A program made the position numbers and the translations under genes. A DNA stretch of 64,000 nucleotides from positions 1 to 64,000 of the forward strand of contig NZ_WHOS01000027.1 of NCBI RefSeq assembly GCF_013340935.1, in the 5' to 3' direction. Numbering within the stretch: position 1 is the first letter of the stretch; each line of letters starts with the position of its first letter. Below the pieces are notes generated by a model, which saw only the letters and a program-made list of their open reading frames with translations, made no database searches and was not told the DNA's origin. The DNA comes from Azospirillum melinis (GTDB lineage Bacteria > Pseudomonadota > Alphaproteobacteria > Azospirillales > Azospirillaceae). Below, one piece after another: positions 43,558 to 53,000 of the stretch.

Positions 43558-44364
43558 ATGGCGCACGTTCCGTATGATGAGCGGTGGGAAAAGGCCAAGA
43601 GGGAGTTCGAGGCGCTCACCGGCAAGCATAAGCCGAAGGAGAGCAAAGGCATTTTCAATGCCTTCGGCAGCCACACCGGCCTGTCCGGTTCGCTGAAGAA
43701 ATGCGAGAAGGCGCTCACCGCCTGCGACACCGCCAACTCGACCGATGTCAAAGAGGGCAAGAAGGTCGTTGCCGCGTTCCAGGCCGCGTCGAAGGATTTC
43801 GCCAAGGCCAAGAAGGGCTATCTTGAAGTCCTTCAGAAGGAAATCTACGCGGAGTTCGACAAGCGTACGGAAAAGGACTTCAAGACGAACTACGAAAAGG
43901 CGCTGAAGTTCCTGGTCAAGGAGCTTGCGGCGCTGGAAGCGACCATCGAGTCCGCGGTGGCGATGTACACCCAGAAGTTCAATGAGGCAGAGAAGGATCT
44001 GTCCCTCGAGCAGAAAATGCTCAAGAACTGGGAAAAGAACATCAACGGTGCGTTGGCCCGCGCGGCGGCCGGCGTTGCCAAGGTCAAGGCCAAGCCGACG
44101 GCGGAAACCTACAACGAGCTGTTCCCGACGCTGGCCCGCGACATCACCATGCAGCTGGTGTTCGCGCGCAAGATCGAAGGCCTGTTGGCCGATCCCGACT
44201 TCTTCAAGAAGAAGTTGGACCCCTGGGCCAATCAGAGCAACACGGCCGAGCCGGTGAAGGTGCCGCCGGATGCCACACCGAAGCTGATCCTCGACCATAT
44301 GAAGGAGTTTTCGGCAGCCTGCAAGGGCGTCGTCCAGCTCGTCAACTCGCGCACGAACGCCTGA
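43558..44364 (+). CDS. Helical protein, paralogous at its N-terminus to the RGS-like protein
   Basis: The 268-residue Lys/Ala-rich protein has an excellent start (AAGGAGG eight bases upstream of 43558). Residues 6-26 (W-x-KAK-x-x-FEA-x-TGK-x-KP) and the following SLK, D-x-A and AFQ-A elements to about residue 80 match the protein at 44578. The rest is continuous charged helix (about 85-190), then a segment with DPDFFKKKLDPWA and a C-terminal helix. No signal peptide, TM segment or enzymatic motif is seen. The shared N-terminus suggests a targeting or docking domain. It begins 26 bases after the ATP-grasp gene. Confidence 0.75.
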   Translation: MAHVPYDERWEKAKREFEALTGKHKPKESKGIFNAFGSHTGLSGSLKKCEKALTACDTANSTDVKEGKKVVAAFQAASKDFAKAKKGYLEVLQKEIYAEFDKRTEKDFKTNYEKALKFLVKELAALEATIESAVAMYTQKFNEAEKDLSLEQKMLKNWEKNINGALARAAAGVAKVKAKPTAETYNELFPTLARDITMQLVFARKIEGLLADPDFFKKKLDPWANQSNTAEPVKVPPDATPKLILDHMKEFSAACKGVVQLVNSRTNA

Positions 44365-44413
44365 TCGGCTGCCCGATCCGCCGCCGGTTTGACGCCGGAT
44401 GGTGCCTGCGCAG

Positions 44414-44453
44414 GTCGGAGCAGGGCGGGCAAAATACGCCCGCCCGGTCCGAC
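44414..44453 (+). terminator. Hairpin between the two paralogous genes
   Basis: gtcgga...gggcgggc aaaatac gcccgccc...tccgac forms an 8-bp perfect inner stem extended by a 6-bp outer stem with small mismatched bulges. It lies 50 bases after the first gene and 125 before the second. No T tract follows, so termination may be partial. Confidence 0.6.
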
Positions 44454-44577
44454 GGATGCCGGTCACCGGAAGGAACAACCGTGTGGGACGGAAAGGCGTC
44501 CTCGATGGAACGGCAGCCGTGGCCCATAGAAGGGCGAAAATTTAACGAACAACAATCGTAAAATATAAGAGCAAGAG

Positions 44578-45282
44578 ATGGCAAAGAAATATCTGGAATC
44601 CTGGAAGAAGGCCAAAGCCAAATTCGAGGCGGACACCGGCAAGAAAAAGCCCGACCCGAAGAGCCGCTTCGGGAAAATTTTTGCCAAAGTCAGCTCTACG
44701 GGATTTGAAAAATCGTTGAAGGCGTACGATGCGGCGAAGACCGTCAAGGAGGCGGAGAAGTACGCACGCGCCTTCCAATCTGCCGCCTCCGACTACATCC
44801 CGACGCTGGACGCTGCCGGCAAAGCGGCGCGGCAGGATGGGGACAGCGTGTATGCCGACGCCTGCGCCGCGATGGTTGCGTCGCTCAACAAGATCACCGC
44901 AAACGTCTTCATGGATCTGGAACGGTTCGGGAGCTGGCCGGATGACCTCGACGGCTTTTTCAAATCGCCATACTGGCACAAGCTCCTGCTGAAGCAGGCA
45001 AAAAAGGAATACTCGACCGAGAATATGGAGCTTTTCGGGCTGATCCTGAACAAGAAGGTGAACTCGGAAGCCAACGCGCAGAAGGCCTATGAACTTTACG
45101 TCCGAGTGGGTTCTCAGAAAGAGGTCAACATGTCCTCATCGACCCGGAAGCTCTGCGACAAATGTGCGCAGGACGGCAAATGGAAGGCGATGCCCTGGGA
45201 CAAGGTCGAGATGGAAGTCGGCGTAAATCTGGCCGATACCGTCGCGAGGCTCGGCGCGGCGGTGGCCGACGGGACGGCGTAG
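44578..45282 (+). CDS. Protein with C-terminal RGS-like domain; candidate T6SS effector or signalling modulator
   Basis: The 234-residue protein has an N-terminal domain (about 5-75) shared with the preceding gene and a C-terminal domain (about 126-225) that reads like a regulator-of-G-protein-signalling fold. EYSTENMELF (144-153) corresponds to EYSEENIDFW of mammalian RGS4. AYELYVRVGSQKEVNMSSSTR (170-190) corresponds to [21 protein letters not shown]. The last helix keeps an Asp-x3-Arg pair (Asp220, Arg224). Residues equivalent to the RGS4 Galpha contacts Glu87, Asn88, Asn128, Asp163 and Arg167 are all present. RGS domains accelerate GTP hydrolysis by Galpha. No signal peptide. The upstream leader is AT-rich (ending aaatataagagcaagag). 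Domain call from alignment by eye. Confidence 0.72.
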   Translation: MAKKYLESWKKAKAKFEADTGKKKPDPKSRFGKIFAKVSSTGFEKSLKAYDAAKTVKEAEKYARAFQSAASDYIPTLDAAGKAARQDGDSVYADACAAMVASLNKITANVFMDLERFGSWPDDLDGFFKSPYWHKLLLKQAKKEYSTENMELFGLILNKKVNSEANAQKAYELYVRVGSQKEVNMSSSTRKLCDKCAQDGKWKAMPWDKVEMEVGVNLADTVARLGAAVADGTA

Positions 45283-45474
45283 CGCTGCCCACAGCGGTCG
45301 CATCTGTCTCCCGCCATAGGATGTCCGCTGGATATTGGAGGTGCGGATTGCCGCGTTGACCTGCATACTCGTCGTTGGGTGTCACCTGTCCCGGAAGTAG
45401 GCATTCGGAAGCGTCAGGGTCCGGATGCCGCATCTGTGCGTTTCATCTCCGGGAATGACACCGAGGCGAGTGCC

Positions 45475-45693
45475 ATGATGAAGGATCCGAAGCAGATCGC
45501 GCGCGTTTGCCTCCAGGCGGCACGCGTCGACTTGGAAGCGCACGCTGCCTGTGGGCTGATCACCGCGGACGACGAGTTCGGCCTGCGCTACAAGATCGCT
45601 GTCCAGGCATGCGATGTGAACGGCGACGATTGCCGGTTTCCCGCCTGCGCGTGCCCTTGGCCGGACTGTTCCCGGCAATCCCGGAACCAGTGA
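45475..45693 (+). CDS. Small cysteine-rich hypothetical protein
   Basis: The 72-residue protein starts at one of two adjacent ATGs (45475/45478) with GAGG about ten bases upstream. Residues 1-50 look like an acidic amphipathic helix pair (RVCLQAARVDLEAHAACGLITADDEFGLRYKIAV). The C-terminal 25 residues contain five Cys (ACDVNGDDCRFPACACPWPDC). This could be a metal-binding knuckle. A strong terminator follows, supporting a real transcription unit, but the frame is short and the family unknown. Confidence 0.5.
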   Translation: MMKDPKQIARVCLQAARVDLEAHAACGLITADDEFGLRYKIAVQACDVNGDDCRFPACACPWPDCSRQSRNQ

Positions 45694-45710
45694 TCCGAAT
45701 ATGGGCTGAG

Positions 45711-45752
45711 GAAGCCGCCGTCGCCGGCCCTCTGACCGGCGACGGCGGCTTC
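45711..45752 (+). terminator. Strong terminator-like hairpin
   Basis: gaagccgccgtcgccgg / ccggcgacggcggcttc is a perfect 17-bp stem with an 8-nt loop, followed by cttcacg. It lies 18 bases after the stop of the small Cys-rich gene and precedes a pseudogene region. Confidence 0.75.
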
Positions 45753-45789
45753 CTTCACGTCGGCTTCCGCCGGAGCGGCGTTACCCGTT

Positions 45790-46163
45790 TCACACTGTCA
45801 GGAACAGCGCGGGGGTCCCCACCCGCGACTGGTCGCGCCGGCGTCCGGTGAGGAGCAGCGGATGCTCGCGGCCTGCCGCCAGATCCAGTCCGGCCAGCGC
45901 CAGTTCCGCCAGCGCCTTGTCCCGCTGCTCCGCCTTCGGCAGCCGGCCGGCCATCCACAGGCCGAACCGCACATGTCGAGCACGTCGGGCCAGGGAAACA
46001 GCAGCGGCGACTGGAAGACATGGCCGAGCGCCGGTATCTTCGGCGTCACCGTCTCGCCGTCGATGGTGATGCGGCCGGAATCGGGCGGCAGGAAGCCGGA
46101 CAGCAGGTTCAGCAGCGTGGTCTTGCCGCAGCCCGATGGGCCGAGCAACGCCACGAACTTCCC
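45790..46163 (-). pseudogene. Remnant of an ABC transporter ATPase (nitrate/sulfonate/taurine type)
   Basis: Reading from 46163 downward, one frame gives GKFVALLGPSGCGKTTLLNL (Walker A), then SGFLPPDSGRITIDGE and HVFQSPLLFPWPDVLD (Q-loop). The match then jumps to another frame with RFGLWMAGRLPKAEQRDKALAELALAGLDLAAG. The region where the LSGGMRQR signature should be reads LLLTGRRRDQSRVG, and the Walker B half is missing. So there is at least one frameshift plus truncation at both ends. The 5' end is cut abruptly at about 46163 by unrelated coding-like sequence. Confidence 0.8.
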
Positions 46164-46165
46164 CG

Positions 46166-46366
46166 GACGGGCTGATCGAGTGCCGCAAGGGTACCTTCAC
46201 GGCGGGCAAGCGCGTCCAGCATCCGCCCGGCCTGCCGGCGGGAGCGCCGGTGCTGGTGATGGACCGCCGTTCCGTCTTCGTCGGCGGCGGCTGCGCCGAC
46301 CGTTCGGTTTTCCATATCAGATCCGAACGCTACAGCGTCATCCTGTCCCACCGCTGGGAAGGGTAG
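46166..46366 (+). pseudogene. 3' fragment of an unidentified gene fused to the ABC remnant
   Basis: From Asp codon 46166 the plus strand reads DGLIECRKGTFTAGKRVQHPP, then VLVMDRRSVFVGGGCADRSVFHIRSERYSVILSHRWEG and a stop at 46366. It looks like a genuine protein C-terminus but has no start codon with a ribosome-binding site; upstream is the antisense of the ABC ATPase. It is most simply explained as a deletion joint that removed the rest of both genes. The parent protein was not recognised. Confidence 0.5.
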
Positions 46367-46607
46367 GGTTGGGCGACGGACATCCCGGCTTGATAATACA
46401 TGAAATATCTGTGCATCAGAATTTTAAATCGCTATCTTTACAGTAGGAATAAATAAGGTCTATGTTCTCTCCAGATGGTGAATGGAGAGCGCTGCACACG
46501 ACCCCGAACGAGGAAGGATAGCGATCCGCGGCAGTCCATCGCTGTCGCCCGGACAGTCCCCGCCGATCCGGATACCCCGCTGCCGCCAACCGATCCGAAT
46601 TTCAAAA

Positions 46608-46634
46608 TTTGAAAGCCAGATTTTTGAAAGCCAG
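46608..46634. repeat. Short direct repeat in AT-rich intergenic DNA
   Basis: tttgaaagccag occurs twice (46608-46619 and 46623-46634) with a 15-base period. It also forms a small inverted repeat with gaatttcaaaatttgaaag just upstream. The 46367-46638 stretch around it is AT-rich compared with the window and carries no other gene. Confidence 0.6.
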
Positions 46635-46638
46635 CCCC

Positions 46639-46803
46639 ATGCTCGATCTGATCCTTCGTTCCACCGCCCTGGTCGCCGGCACCCTGTCGCTGCTGGCCGC
46701 ACTCGGCCTTGCCCAGCCTGCCTTTTCGCGGACCGTGCCTACCGGCCCGGCGAAGGTGCCGGTGATGGTTGGCGTCGGCGGGCTGCCGTCGGTCGGCCAA
46801 TAG
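46639..46803 (+). CDS. Small putative secreted or membrane peptide
   Basis: From ATG 46639 the frame codes for 54 residues. A hydrophobic stretch at about 9-25 (ALVAGTLSLLAALGLAQPAFS) resembles a signal peptide with cleavage near AFS-R, leaving roughly 25 residues rich in Val, Pro and Gly. There is no good ribosome-binding site and no recognised family. It sits in the debris-rich gap and could be fortuitous. Confidence 0.35.
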   Translation: MLDLILRSTALVAGTLSLLAALGLAQPAFSRTVPTGPAKVPVMVGVGGLPSVGQ

Positions 46804-46826
46804 CAGTTCCCGCGTTCGGCGGTTTC

Positions 46827-48629
46827 TCACGGCATAGCCCAACGCTCCAGGGCGGTGCGGACCCGAAGGATGACGGGAGGCCAGTCGCCCGGCCGGTCCT
46901 GGCGGAACAGGCGCATCGTCGGATACCAGGGGCTGTCGGACCGGTCGCGCAGCCAGCGCCAGCAGGCATCATGGCGCGACAGCATCCAGACCGGCCGTCC
47001 CAGCGCGCCGGCCAGATGGCACACCGAGGTGTCCACGCTGATGACGAGGTCGAGTTCCGCGACGAGCGCGGCGGTGTCGGCGAAATCCTCGACCTCATCC
47101 ATCCAGTCGACAAGGTCGAGACCGGGCGGACACGCCTCGCTCGCCGGCGGACCTTTTTGCAGGCTGTAGAACCTCACACCCGGAATGCCCGCGAGCGGAG
47201 CCAGCGCGGAAAGCGGCAGGCTGCGCCGCCGGTCGACCATATGCGCGACGAACTGGTCGTCATGCGCCGAACCGGCCCAGACCAGACCGACCTTCAGTCC
47301 GCCCTCACCGCCGGGGCTCCCGTCGAGCCTCCGTTTCCAGGCGGCGCGCTCCTGCCCGGACGAGCTCAGATATGGGACGGAGGCCGGAATGGTGGCCAGA
47401 CCCGTGCCGAACACCAGGGGAAGGCTGAGCAGCGGAATGCAGGCATCGCAAGCCGGTGGCGGCTCCGTGAGCGACCGGACGGAGGCGATGCCGGGAAGCC
47501 CGGACAGCAGCCGGACCAGCGCCGGCTGCACCATCAGGTGGACCTGGGCGCCGAGTGCCGCCAGCATCGGGGCATAACGGACGAACTGAAGCGTATCTCC
47601 CTGCCCCTGTTCGGCGACCAGAAGGAGTGAGCGCCCTGCCGGATTTCCGCCGGTCCAGTGTGGCGCATGGGCCGGATAGGCCACATGCTCCATCCGCCAG
47701 CGCGATTCGTAGAGGCGCCACCCCTTGGCGAAGTCGCCTTCCGCCAGCAGCACCATGGACAGGTTGAAGCGGGCGATGTCGCTTTCGGGCTGAAGCGCCA
47801 GGGCGCGCTCGTTGCCGCGGCGCGCCGGTTCCGTCATTCCGCTGCCATGTTCAGCCAGGGACAGGTTGATGAGGGCGGCCGGAGAAGCCGGTTGCAGGAC
47901 GAGAGAGTGGCGGGCCAGCGATAGGGCCGTCGCGAAATCGCCGCGCAGGGTTGCCGCCAGACTGTCGCCGGCTTCGGCATGTCCTTCCAGCGGCGCCAGC
48001 CGGCGCAGCCGGCCATGCAGGGCCTGCGCCGCGTCGAGCCTGCCCAGCCTGATCAGCAGGCCGGCATGGTTCACATAGCCGGCCGGGCGGTCAGGCGCCA
48101 GCGCAACCGCGCGCTGGACACAGGCAAGCGGAAGAGCCGGCTCCACCGTTTTGCCAAGCCCTCCGGCCAGCGCCAGCCACGGCAGCGGGTTATCCGGAGC
48201 CAGCCGCACCGCCCGGCGGAGGACAATCGGCAGGCGCTCCATCGCCCGCCGGTCCAGCAGGATCGAGCCGGCGACCGACCAGGCTTCGGCAAACCCCGGA
48301 TCGAGCGCCAATGCGCGCATCGCGGCGCGCGCCGCGACCTTGGAGCGGCGGCTTTTGAGTAACAGCGCGGCCAGCCCGGTCCAGGCCTTCGGGTAGGCAG
48401 GACGCAACCGCAATGCATGGCGGTAAGCCTGCGCCGCACCGGCAGATTGGCCCAAGGCACGCCGCGCTTCAGCGAGATTATGCCAGATGCTTGCCCGATG
48501 GGGCGCCAACAGGGCGGCTGTGGTGAAGTGGGAAGCGGCAAGCGCTGCCTCTCCCTCGGCCAGGGCGGCGGCGCCTCGGAGGGTGAGGGCGACGGCCGGG
48601 TCTGCAAAACTTTTGGTTTGGTAGGACAT
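46827..48629 (-). CDS. TPR-repeat protein with C-terminal glycosyltransferase-like (GT-B/heptosyltransferase-type) domain
   Basis: The 600-residue protein has about nine TPRs from residue 12 to 310 (SIWHNLAEARRALGQSAGAAQAYRHALRLRP is a clear example). The C-terminal domain begins SLLLVAEQGQGDTLQFVRYAPMLAALGAQVHLMVQPALVRLL. It continues with VGLVWAGSAHDDQFVAHMVDRRRSLPLSALAPLAG and DTAALVAELDLVISVDTSVCHLAGALGRPVWML, the pattern of ADP-heptose:LPS-heptosyltransferase-like GT9 domains in TPR-linked proteins. It may glycosylate a surface protein or glycan. It is divergent from the DUF4915 gene and the giant repeat protein, a possible target set. Confidence 0.87.
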   Translation of the reverse strand: MSYQTKSFADPAVALTLRGAAALAEGEAALAASHFTTAALLAPHRASIWHNLAEARRALGQSAGAAQAYRHALRLRPAYPKAWTGLAALLLKSRRSKVAARAAMRALALDPGFAEAWSVAGSILLDRRAMERLPIVLRRAVRLAPDNPLPWLALAGGLGKTVEPALPLACVQRAVALAPDRPAGYVNHAGLLIRLGRLDAAQALHGRLRRLAPLEGHAEAGDSLAATLRGDFATALSLARHSLVLQPASPAALINLSLAEHGSGMTEPARRGNERALALQPESDIARFNLSMVLLAEGDFAKGWRLYESRWRMEHVAYPAHAPHWTGGNPAGRSLLLVAEQGQGDTLQFVRYAPMLAALGAQVHLMVQPALVRLLSGLPGIASVRSLTEPPPACDACIPLLSLPLVFGTGLATIPASVPYLSSSGQERAAWKRRLDGSPGGEGGLKVGLVWAGSAHDDQFVAHMVDRRRSLPLSALAPLAGIPGVRFYSLQKGPPASEACPPGLDLVDWMDEVEDFADTAALVAELDLVISVDTSVCHLAGALGRPVWMLSRHDACWRWLRDRSDSPWYPTMRLFRQDRPGDWPPVILRVRTALERWAMP

Positions 48630-48922
48630 AATAAAATTGCCCTCTGGAACGTCTCGGACCGATGCAGAGCAGCCTTGGAGAGATGTATAGGCGGATTGGT
48701 GCTTCGGTCCGATTCGGACGGATGAAATTCCCGGTCCGCTCCGACCTCTGCAATCTTAAATCGTTCCTCCGTCGATATCCTCCCAAGTCATTTCTATCTT
48801 CGGATGCGGGTAATTCCCAACTTAAAGGAGATTTCATATTCTATTATTAATTTAACTTTATTTTACGGCGTATGCGAATAAATCATTGAGGATGGTTGGG
48901 GACGGACGAGAGGGAACGTTGG
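48630..48922. promoter_or_regulatory. Divergent intergenic region, AT-rich on the right
   Basis: 293 bases between the TPR-glycosyltransferase and DUF4915 genes. The right half (48815-48895) is strongly AT-rich and contains ttaatttaac and ttttac stretches, consistent with a promoter for 48923. The left half holds a gtccga/tcggac inverted repeat near 48710. A ribosome-binding site gagaggg precedes the ATG at 48923. Confidence 0.4.
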
Positions 48923-50002
48923 ATGGCCACTGAAGAACGATCCCTGCCCATGGCGGCCCGGCCAATGCTGGAAGCTACACCGAGTCTGCCCGACTGGCTG
49001 GAGACGATCGGCTGCGCGATTGCCTTTTCGACATACGAGACCCACAGGCTGTTCTTTCTGGGGTTGGGTGAGGATGGGCGTTTGAAGGCCCATGAGCGGA
49101 TGGTGCAGCGTTGCCAGGGGCTGTGTATCGACGGCGGCGCGCTGTGGGTCGGCGGGCAGTCCCACCTCTGGCGCTTCGCCAATACGCTTCAGCCATCCGA
49201 CCGGACGCCGTCGGGCGCGGACCGTCTTTACGTGCCGCGCCTGGGCTATATGACCGGCGACGTCGATATCCATGACATCGCGGTCGGGCATGACGGTGTT
49301 CCGGTCTTCGTCAACACCCGCTTCAGCTGTCTTGCCGTTCCCGACCCCGACCGGGGCTTCCGTCCGGTCTGGAAGCCCGCCTTCATTTCCGCTCTGCGCA
49401 ACGAGGACCGCTGCCATCTGAACGGGATGGCGCTCGGCGAGGACGGCCGGCCGATGTTCGCGACGGCATTGGGCCGCTGCGATGTCATCGAGGGCTGGCG
49501 CGAGCGCCGGACCGACGGAGGCGTGCTGATCGATGTCCCGTCCGGCGAGGTCGCCTGTGCCGGACTGTCGATGCCCCACTCCCCCCGCTGGCACCGCGGC
49601 CGGCTTTGGCTGCTCAATTCCGGCAGCGGCGAACTTGGAACGGTGGACGGAAGCGGCCGCTTCGAGCCGGTCTGCTTCTGCCCCGGCTTCGCGCGCGGGC
49701 TGGCCTTTCACGGGAAATGGGCGGTCATCGGGCTGTCGCGTCCACGGGGCGGTCACGGAACGCTGAGCGCCTTGCCGCTCGAACCGGCGCTGGAGCGGGC
49801 CGGGGTTTCCGCCCAGTGCGGCTTGGCCGTCGTCGATACGGACAGCGGAACCGTGGCGCATATGCTGTGGCTGCATCACACCGTGAACGAGCTGTACGAC
49901 GTCGCCATCCTTCCCGGCGTACGCCGTGCGGAGGCGGTGGGATTGCTCGACGCGCGGGCGCTGGCCGAAGCGGTGACCATTCCAACGGAGATTCCGAATT
50001 GA
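48923..50002 (+). CDS. TIGR03032/DUF4915 family beta-propeller-like protein
   Basis: From ATG 48923 (AGAGGG eight bases upstream) the protein is 359 residues. Recognisable elements are LPDWLETIGCAIAFSTYETHRLFFLG, FANTLQPSDRTPSGADRLYVPRLGYMTGDVDIHDIAVG, CHLNGMALGEDGRPMFATALG, and MPHSPRWHRGRLWLLNSGSGELGTVD. These are typical of TIGR03032, whose function is unknown; the repeated strand pattern suggests a beta-propeller. A TTG at 48896 would add nine residues without better support. It precedes the giant repeat protein by 68 bases on the same strand, so the two may be co-expressed. Confidence 0.88.
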   Translation: MATEERSLPMAARPMLEATPSLPDWLETIGCAIAFSTYETHRLFFLGLGEDGRLKAHERMVQRCQGLCIDGGALWVGGQSHLWRFANTLQPSDRTPSGADRLYVPRLGYMTGDVDIHDIAVGHDGVPVFVNTRFSCLAVPDPDRGFRPVWKPAFISALRNEDRCHLNGMALGEDGRPMFATALGRCDVIEGWRERRTDGGVLIDVPSGEVACAGLSMPHSPRWHRGRLWLLNSGSGELGTVDGSGRFEPVCFCPGFARGLAFHGKWAVIGLSRPRGGHGTLSALPLEPALERAGVSAQCGLAVVDTDSGTVAHMLWLHHTVNELYDVAILPGVRRAEAVGLLDARALAEAVTIPTEIPN

Positions 50003-50070
50003 CCGGACGTCCGATGGCGGACGATGAGCGGAATTGTTGTCGGCGCTTGCATTTGAGGGGCTGAAAGATC

Positions 50071-53000
50071 GTGACCACTCCCACCTTTACCCTGGTCGGC
50101 ACCAATTCTTTCGGCCTCAACGGCGTCGGCAATTATGCCGCCCCCACGTTCAAGGATCTCGACGGCGACGGCGACCTGGATCTTCTGGTCGGCAACGTGC
50201 TTGGCGAGACGGTGTATTTCGCCAATATCGGAACGGCGCTGGCACCGACCTACTCCCTGCAAGGCACGAATCTTTTCGGCCTCTCCAGTTTCGATACTTA
50301 TGCGAAGCCAAGCTTCGTCGATATCGATGGCGATGGCGACCTCGATCTGTTCATCGGCAGCAAGAGCGGCGGCACGCGGTTCTTCCGCAACAACGGAACG
50401 TCATCCTCCCCAACCTTCTCGCTGGAGGGGACCAACCTCTTCGGCATCGTCACCGGCAGCTACATGGCTCCGACCTTCGCCGATCTGGACGGCGACGGAG
50501 ATGCAGATCTGCTGATGGGGGACCAATCCAACGGCCTCCTTCTGTACCGCAACAACGGGACGTCGTCGTCGCCGACCTTTTCGCTGGAGGGAACGAACCT
50601 CTTCGGCATGACGGCGGGTGTCAGTCACAATGCGCCGGTCCTCGTCGACCTGGACGGTGACGGCGATCTCGACCTCGTGAACAAGGATGTCGTTTCCATC
50701 AACGTCGGGACGACATCGTCCCCCACATTCTCCCTTGTCGGCACGGCTGTCTACGGTCTCGTCACCGGGGGCTATCCGATGCCGGCGCTGGCCGACCTCG
50801 ATGGCGACGGCGACGTCGACGCGCTCTATGGCGTCGTCAATGGCTCCCTGATATATCTCAGGAACGTCGCGCCGGTCGTCAGAATCCTGGCCGATTCCGG
50901 CAACACGCTGACGCTGTCGCAGATCAACACGCTGACAGGCGGTGCCGGGACCGACGCCATCACGCTGGGCGATATCGGTGCGACCTTCGGCGTTACCGGC
51001 GTCGAAACGCTGACGGGCGGAGCCGGCACCGACGTCGTCACGCTGGGCACCGCCGGCGCCACGATGCTGCTATCGTGGTTGGAAACCGTGCTCGGCGGTA
51101 GTGGCACCGACATCATCCTGCTCGGCACCGCAGGCAACACCCTTGCGGTCGCGGCAATCGAGACGCTGACCGGCGGGTCCGGCACCGATGTCGTGACGCT
51201 CGGCACCACAGGCAACACGCTGAGCGTCACCGCCATCGAGACCCTGACCGGCGGCAGCGCAAGCGACCTCGTGATGCTCGGCACTGCGGGCAACACGATT
51301 CTGGTTTCGCTTATCGAATCGCTGACCGGTGGTGCCGGCACCGACATCGTCACGCTCGGCACTGCGGGCAACACTCTCACGGTCGCCACAATCGAGACGC
51401 TGACCGGCGGCGGCGGCGCCGATGTCGTAACGCTCGGCACCGCAGGCAACACGATTCTGGTTTCGCGCATCGAAACGCTGAGAGGCGGCGCCGGTACCGA
51501 TATCGTCATGCTCGGCACTGCGGGCAACACTCTTACGGTCGCCGCAATCGAAACGCTGACCGGCGGCGTCGGCACCGACATCGTGACGCTCGGCACCAGT
51601 GGCAACACGCTGAGCGTCAACGGTATCGAGACCCTGACCGGCAGCAGCGGCACCGATGTCGTGACGCTCGGCACCGCAGGCAACACGATTCTGGTTTTGC
51701 GCATCGAGACGCTGACAGGCGGCACCGGCACCGATGTCGTGACACTCGGCACCGGCGGCAACTCGGTGCTGGCATCCGACATCGAGACGTTGATCGGCGG
51801 GGCTGGCGCGGATTTCATCATACTCGGCACCGCAGGCAGCACGATTCAGGTCTCCCGCGTCGAAACACTGACGGGAGACAGCGGCACCGATGTCGTAACC
51901 GTGGGGTCCGCCGGCGTAACGATGAGGATGCAAGGCATCGAGACCTTGACCGGTGGGGCCGGTATCGATGTCCTGACGCTGGGCTCCACCGGCAACACGG
52001 TGATGTTTGCCGCCGTGGAAAGCATCATCGGCGGCACCGGTACAGATGTTGTGACCTTCGAGTCGGCCGGCAGCACGGTATTGATCTCGGCACTTGAAAC
52101 ACTGATCGGCGGTGCAGGTGTCGATTTCGTCGCAACCAGCGCCAGCGGCGGGACCCTGGTTGTTTCCCTGGTCGAAACGTTAAGCGGTAATTCAGGCCGT
52201 GACGCCATATCGCTGGCGGCATCAGGCAACACCATCCTGCTTTCGCGCATCGAAATGCTGACAGGCGGGGCCGGCACCGATGTCGTGACGTTCGGAGCCA
52301 GCGGAAACACGACACTGACATCCGGCATCGAGACTTTGACCGGCAGCACCGGCACCGACTTTGTGACACTGGGCACCGCCGGCAACACGCTGTCGGTCTC
52401 GGCTGTCGAATCGCTGACCGGCGGTGCCGGCACCGACGTCGTGACGCTCGGCACCGGCGGCAACACCCTGCTGGTCCTGGCTCTCGAAACGCTGACGGGT
52501 GGGGCCGGCACCGACGTGGTGACGCTTGGCACCGGCGGCAACATGGTGCTGGCATCCGACATCGAGACGCTGAACGGCGGGGCTGGCGTGGATGTCGTTG
52601 TCCTCGGCACCGGCGGCAGCACGATTCAGGTTTTCCGCATCGAAACGCTGGTGGGGGACAGCGGCACCGATGTCGTGACGGTGGCATCCAGCGGCGCATC
52701 GATAACGGTAGAAAACCTCGAGACGTTGACCGGAGGTATCGGCAGCGATGTGGTGATGTTGGGCACGTCCGGCAACACGATGTTGGTCTCGACTGTCGAA
52801 TCGCTGACCGGCGGTGTCGGCACCGACGTCGTGATGCTCGGCACCGCGGGCAACACGGTTCTGGTTTCGCTCATCGAAACGCTGACCGGCGGTGTCGGCA
52901 CCGACGTCGTGACGCTGGGCGCCGCCGGAAACACCCTGCTGACGACCGGCATCGAAACGCTCATCGGTGGCTCCGGCACCGATGTCGTCGTGATCGGCTC

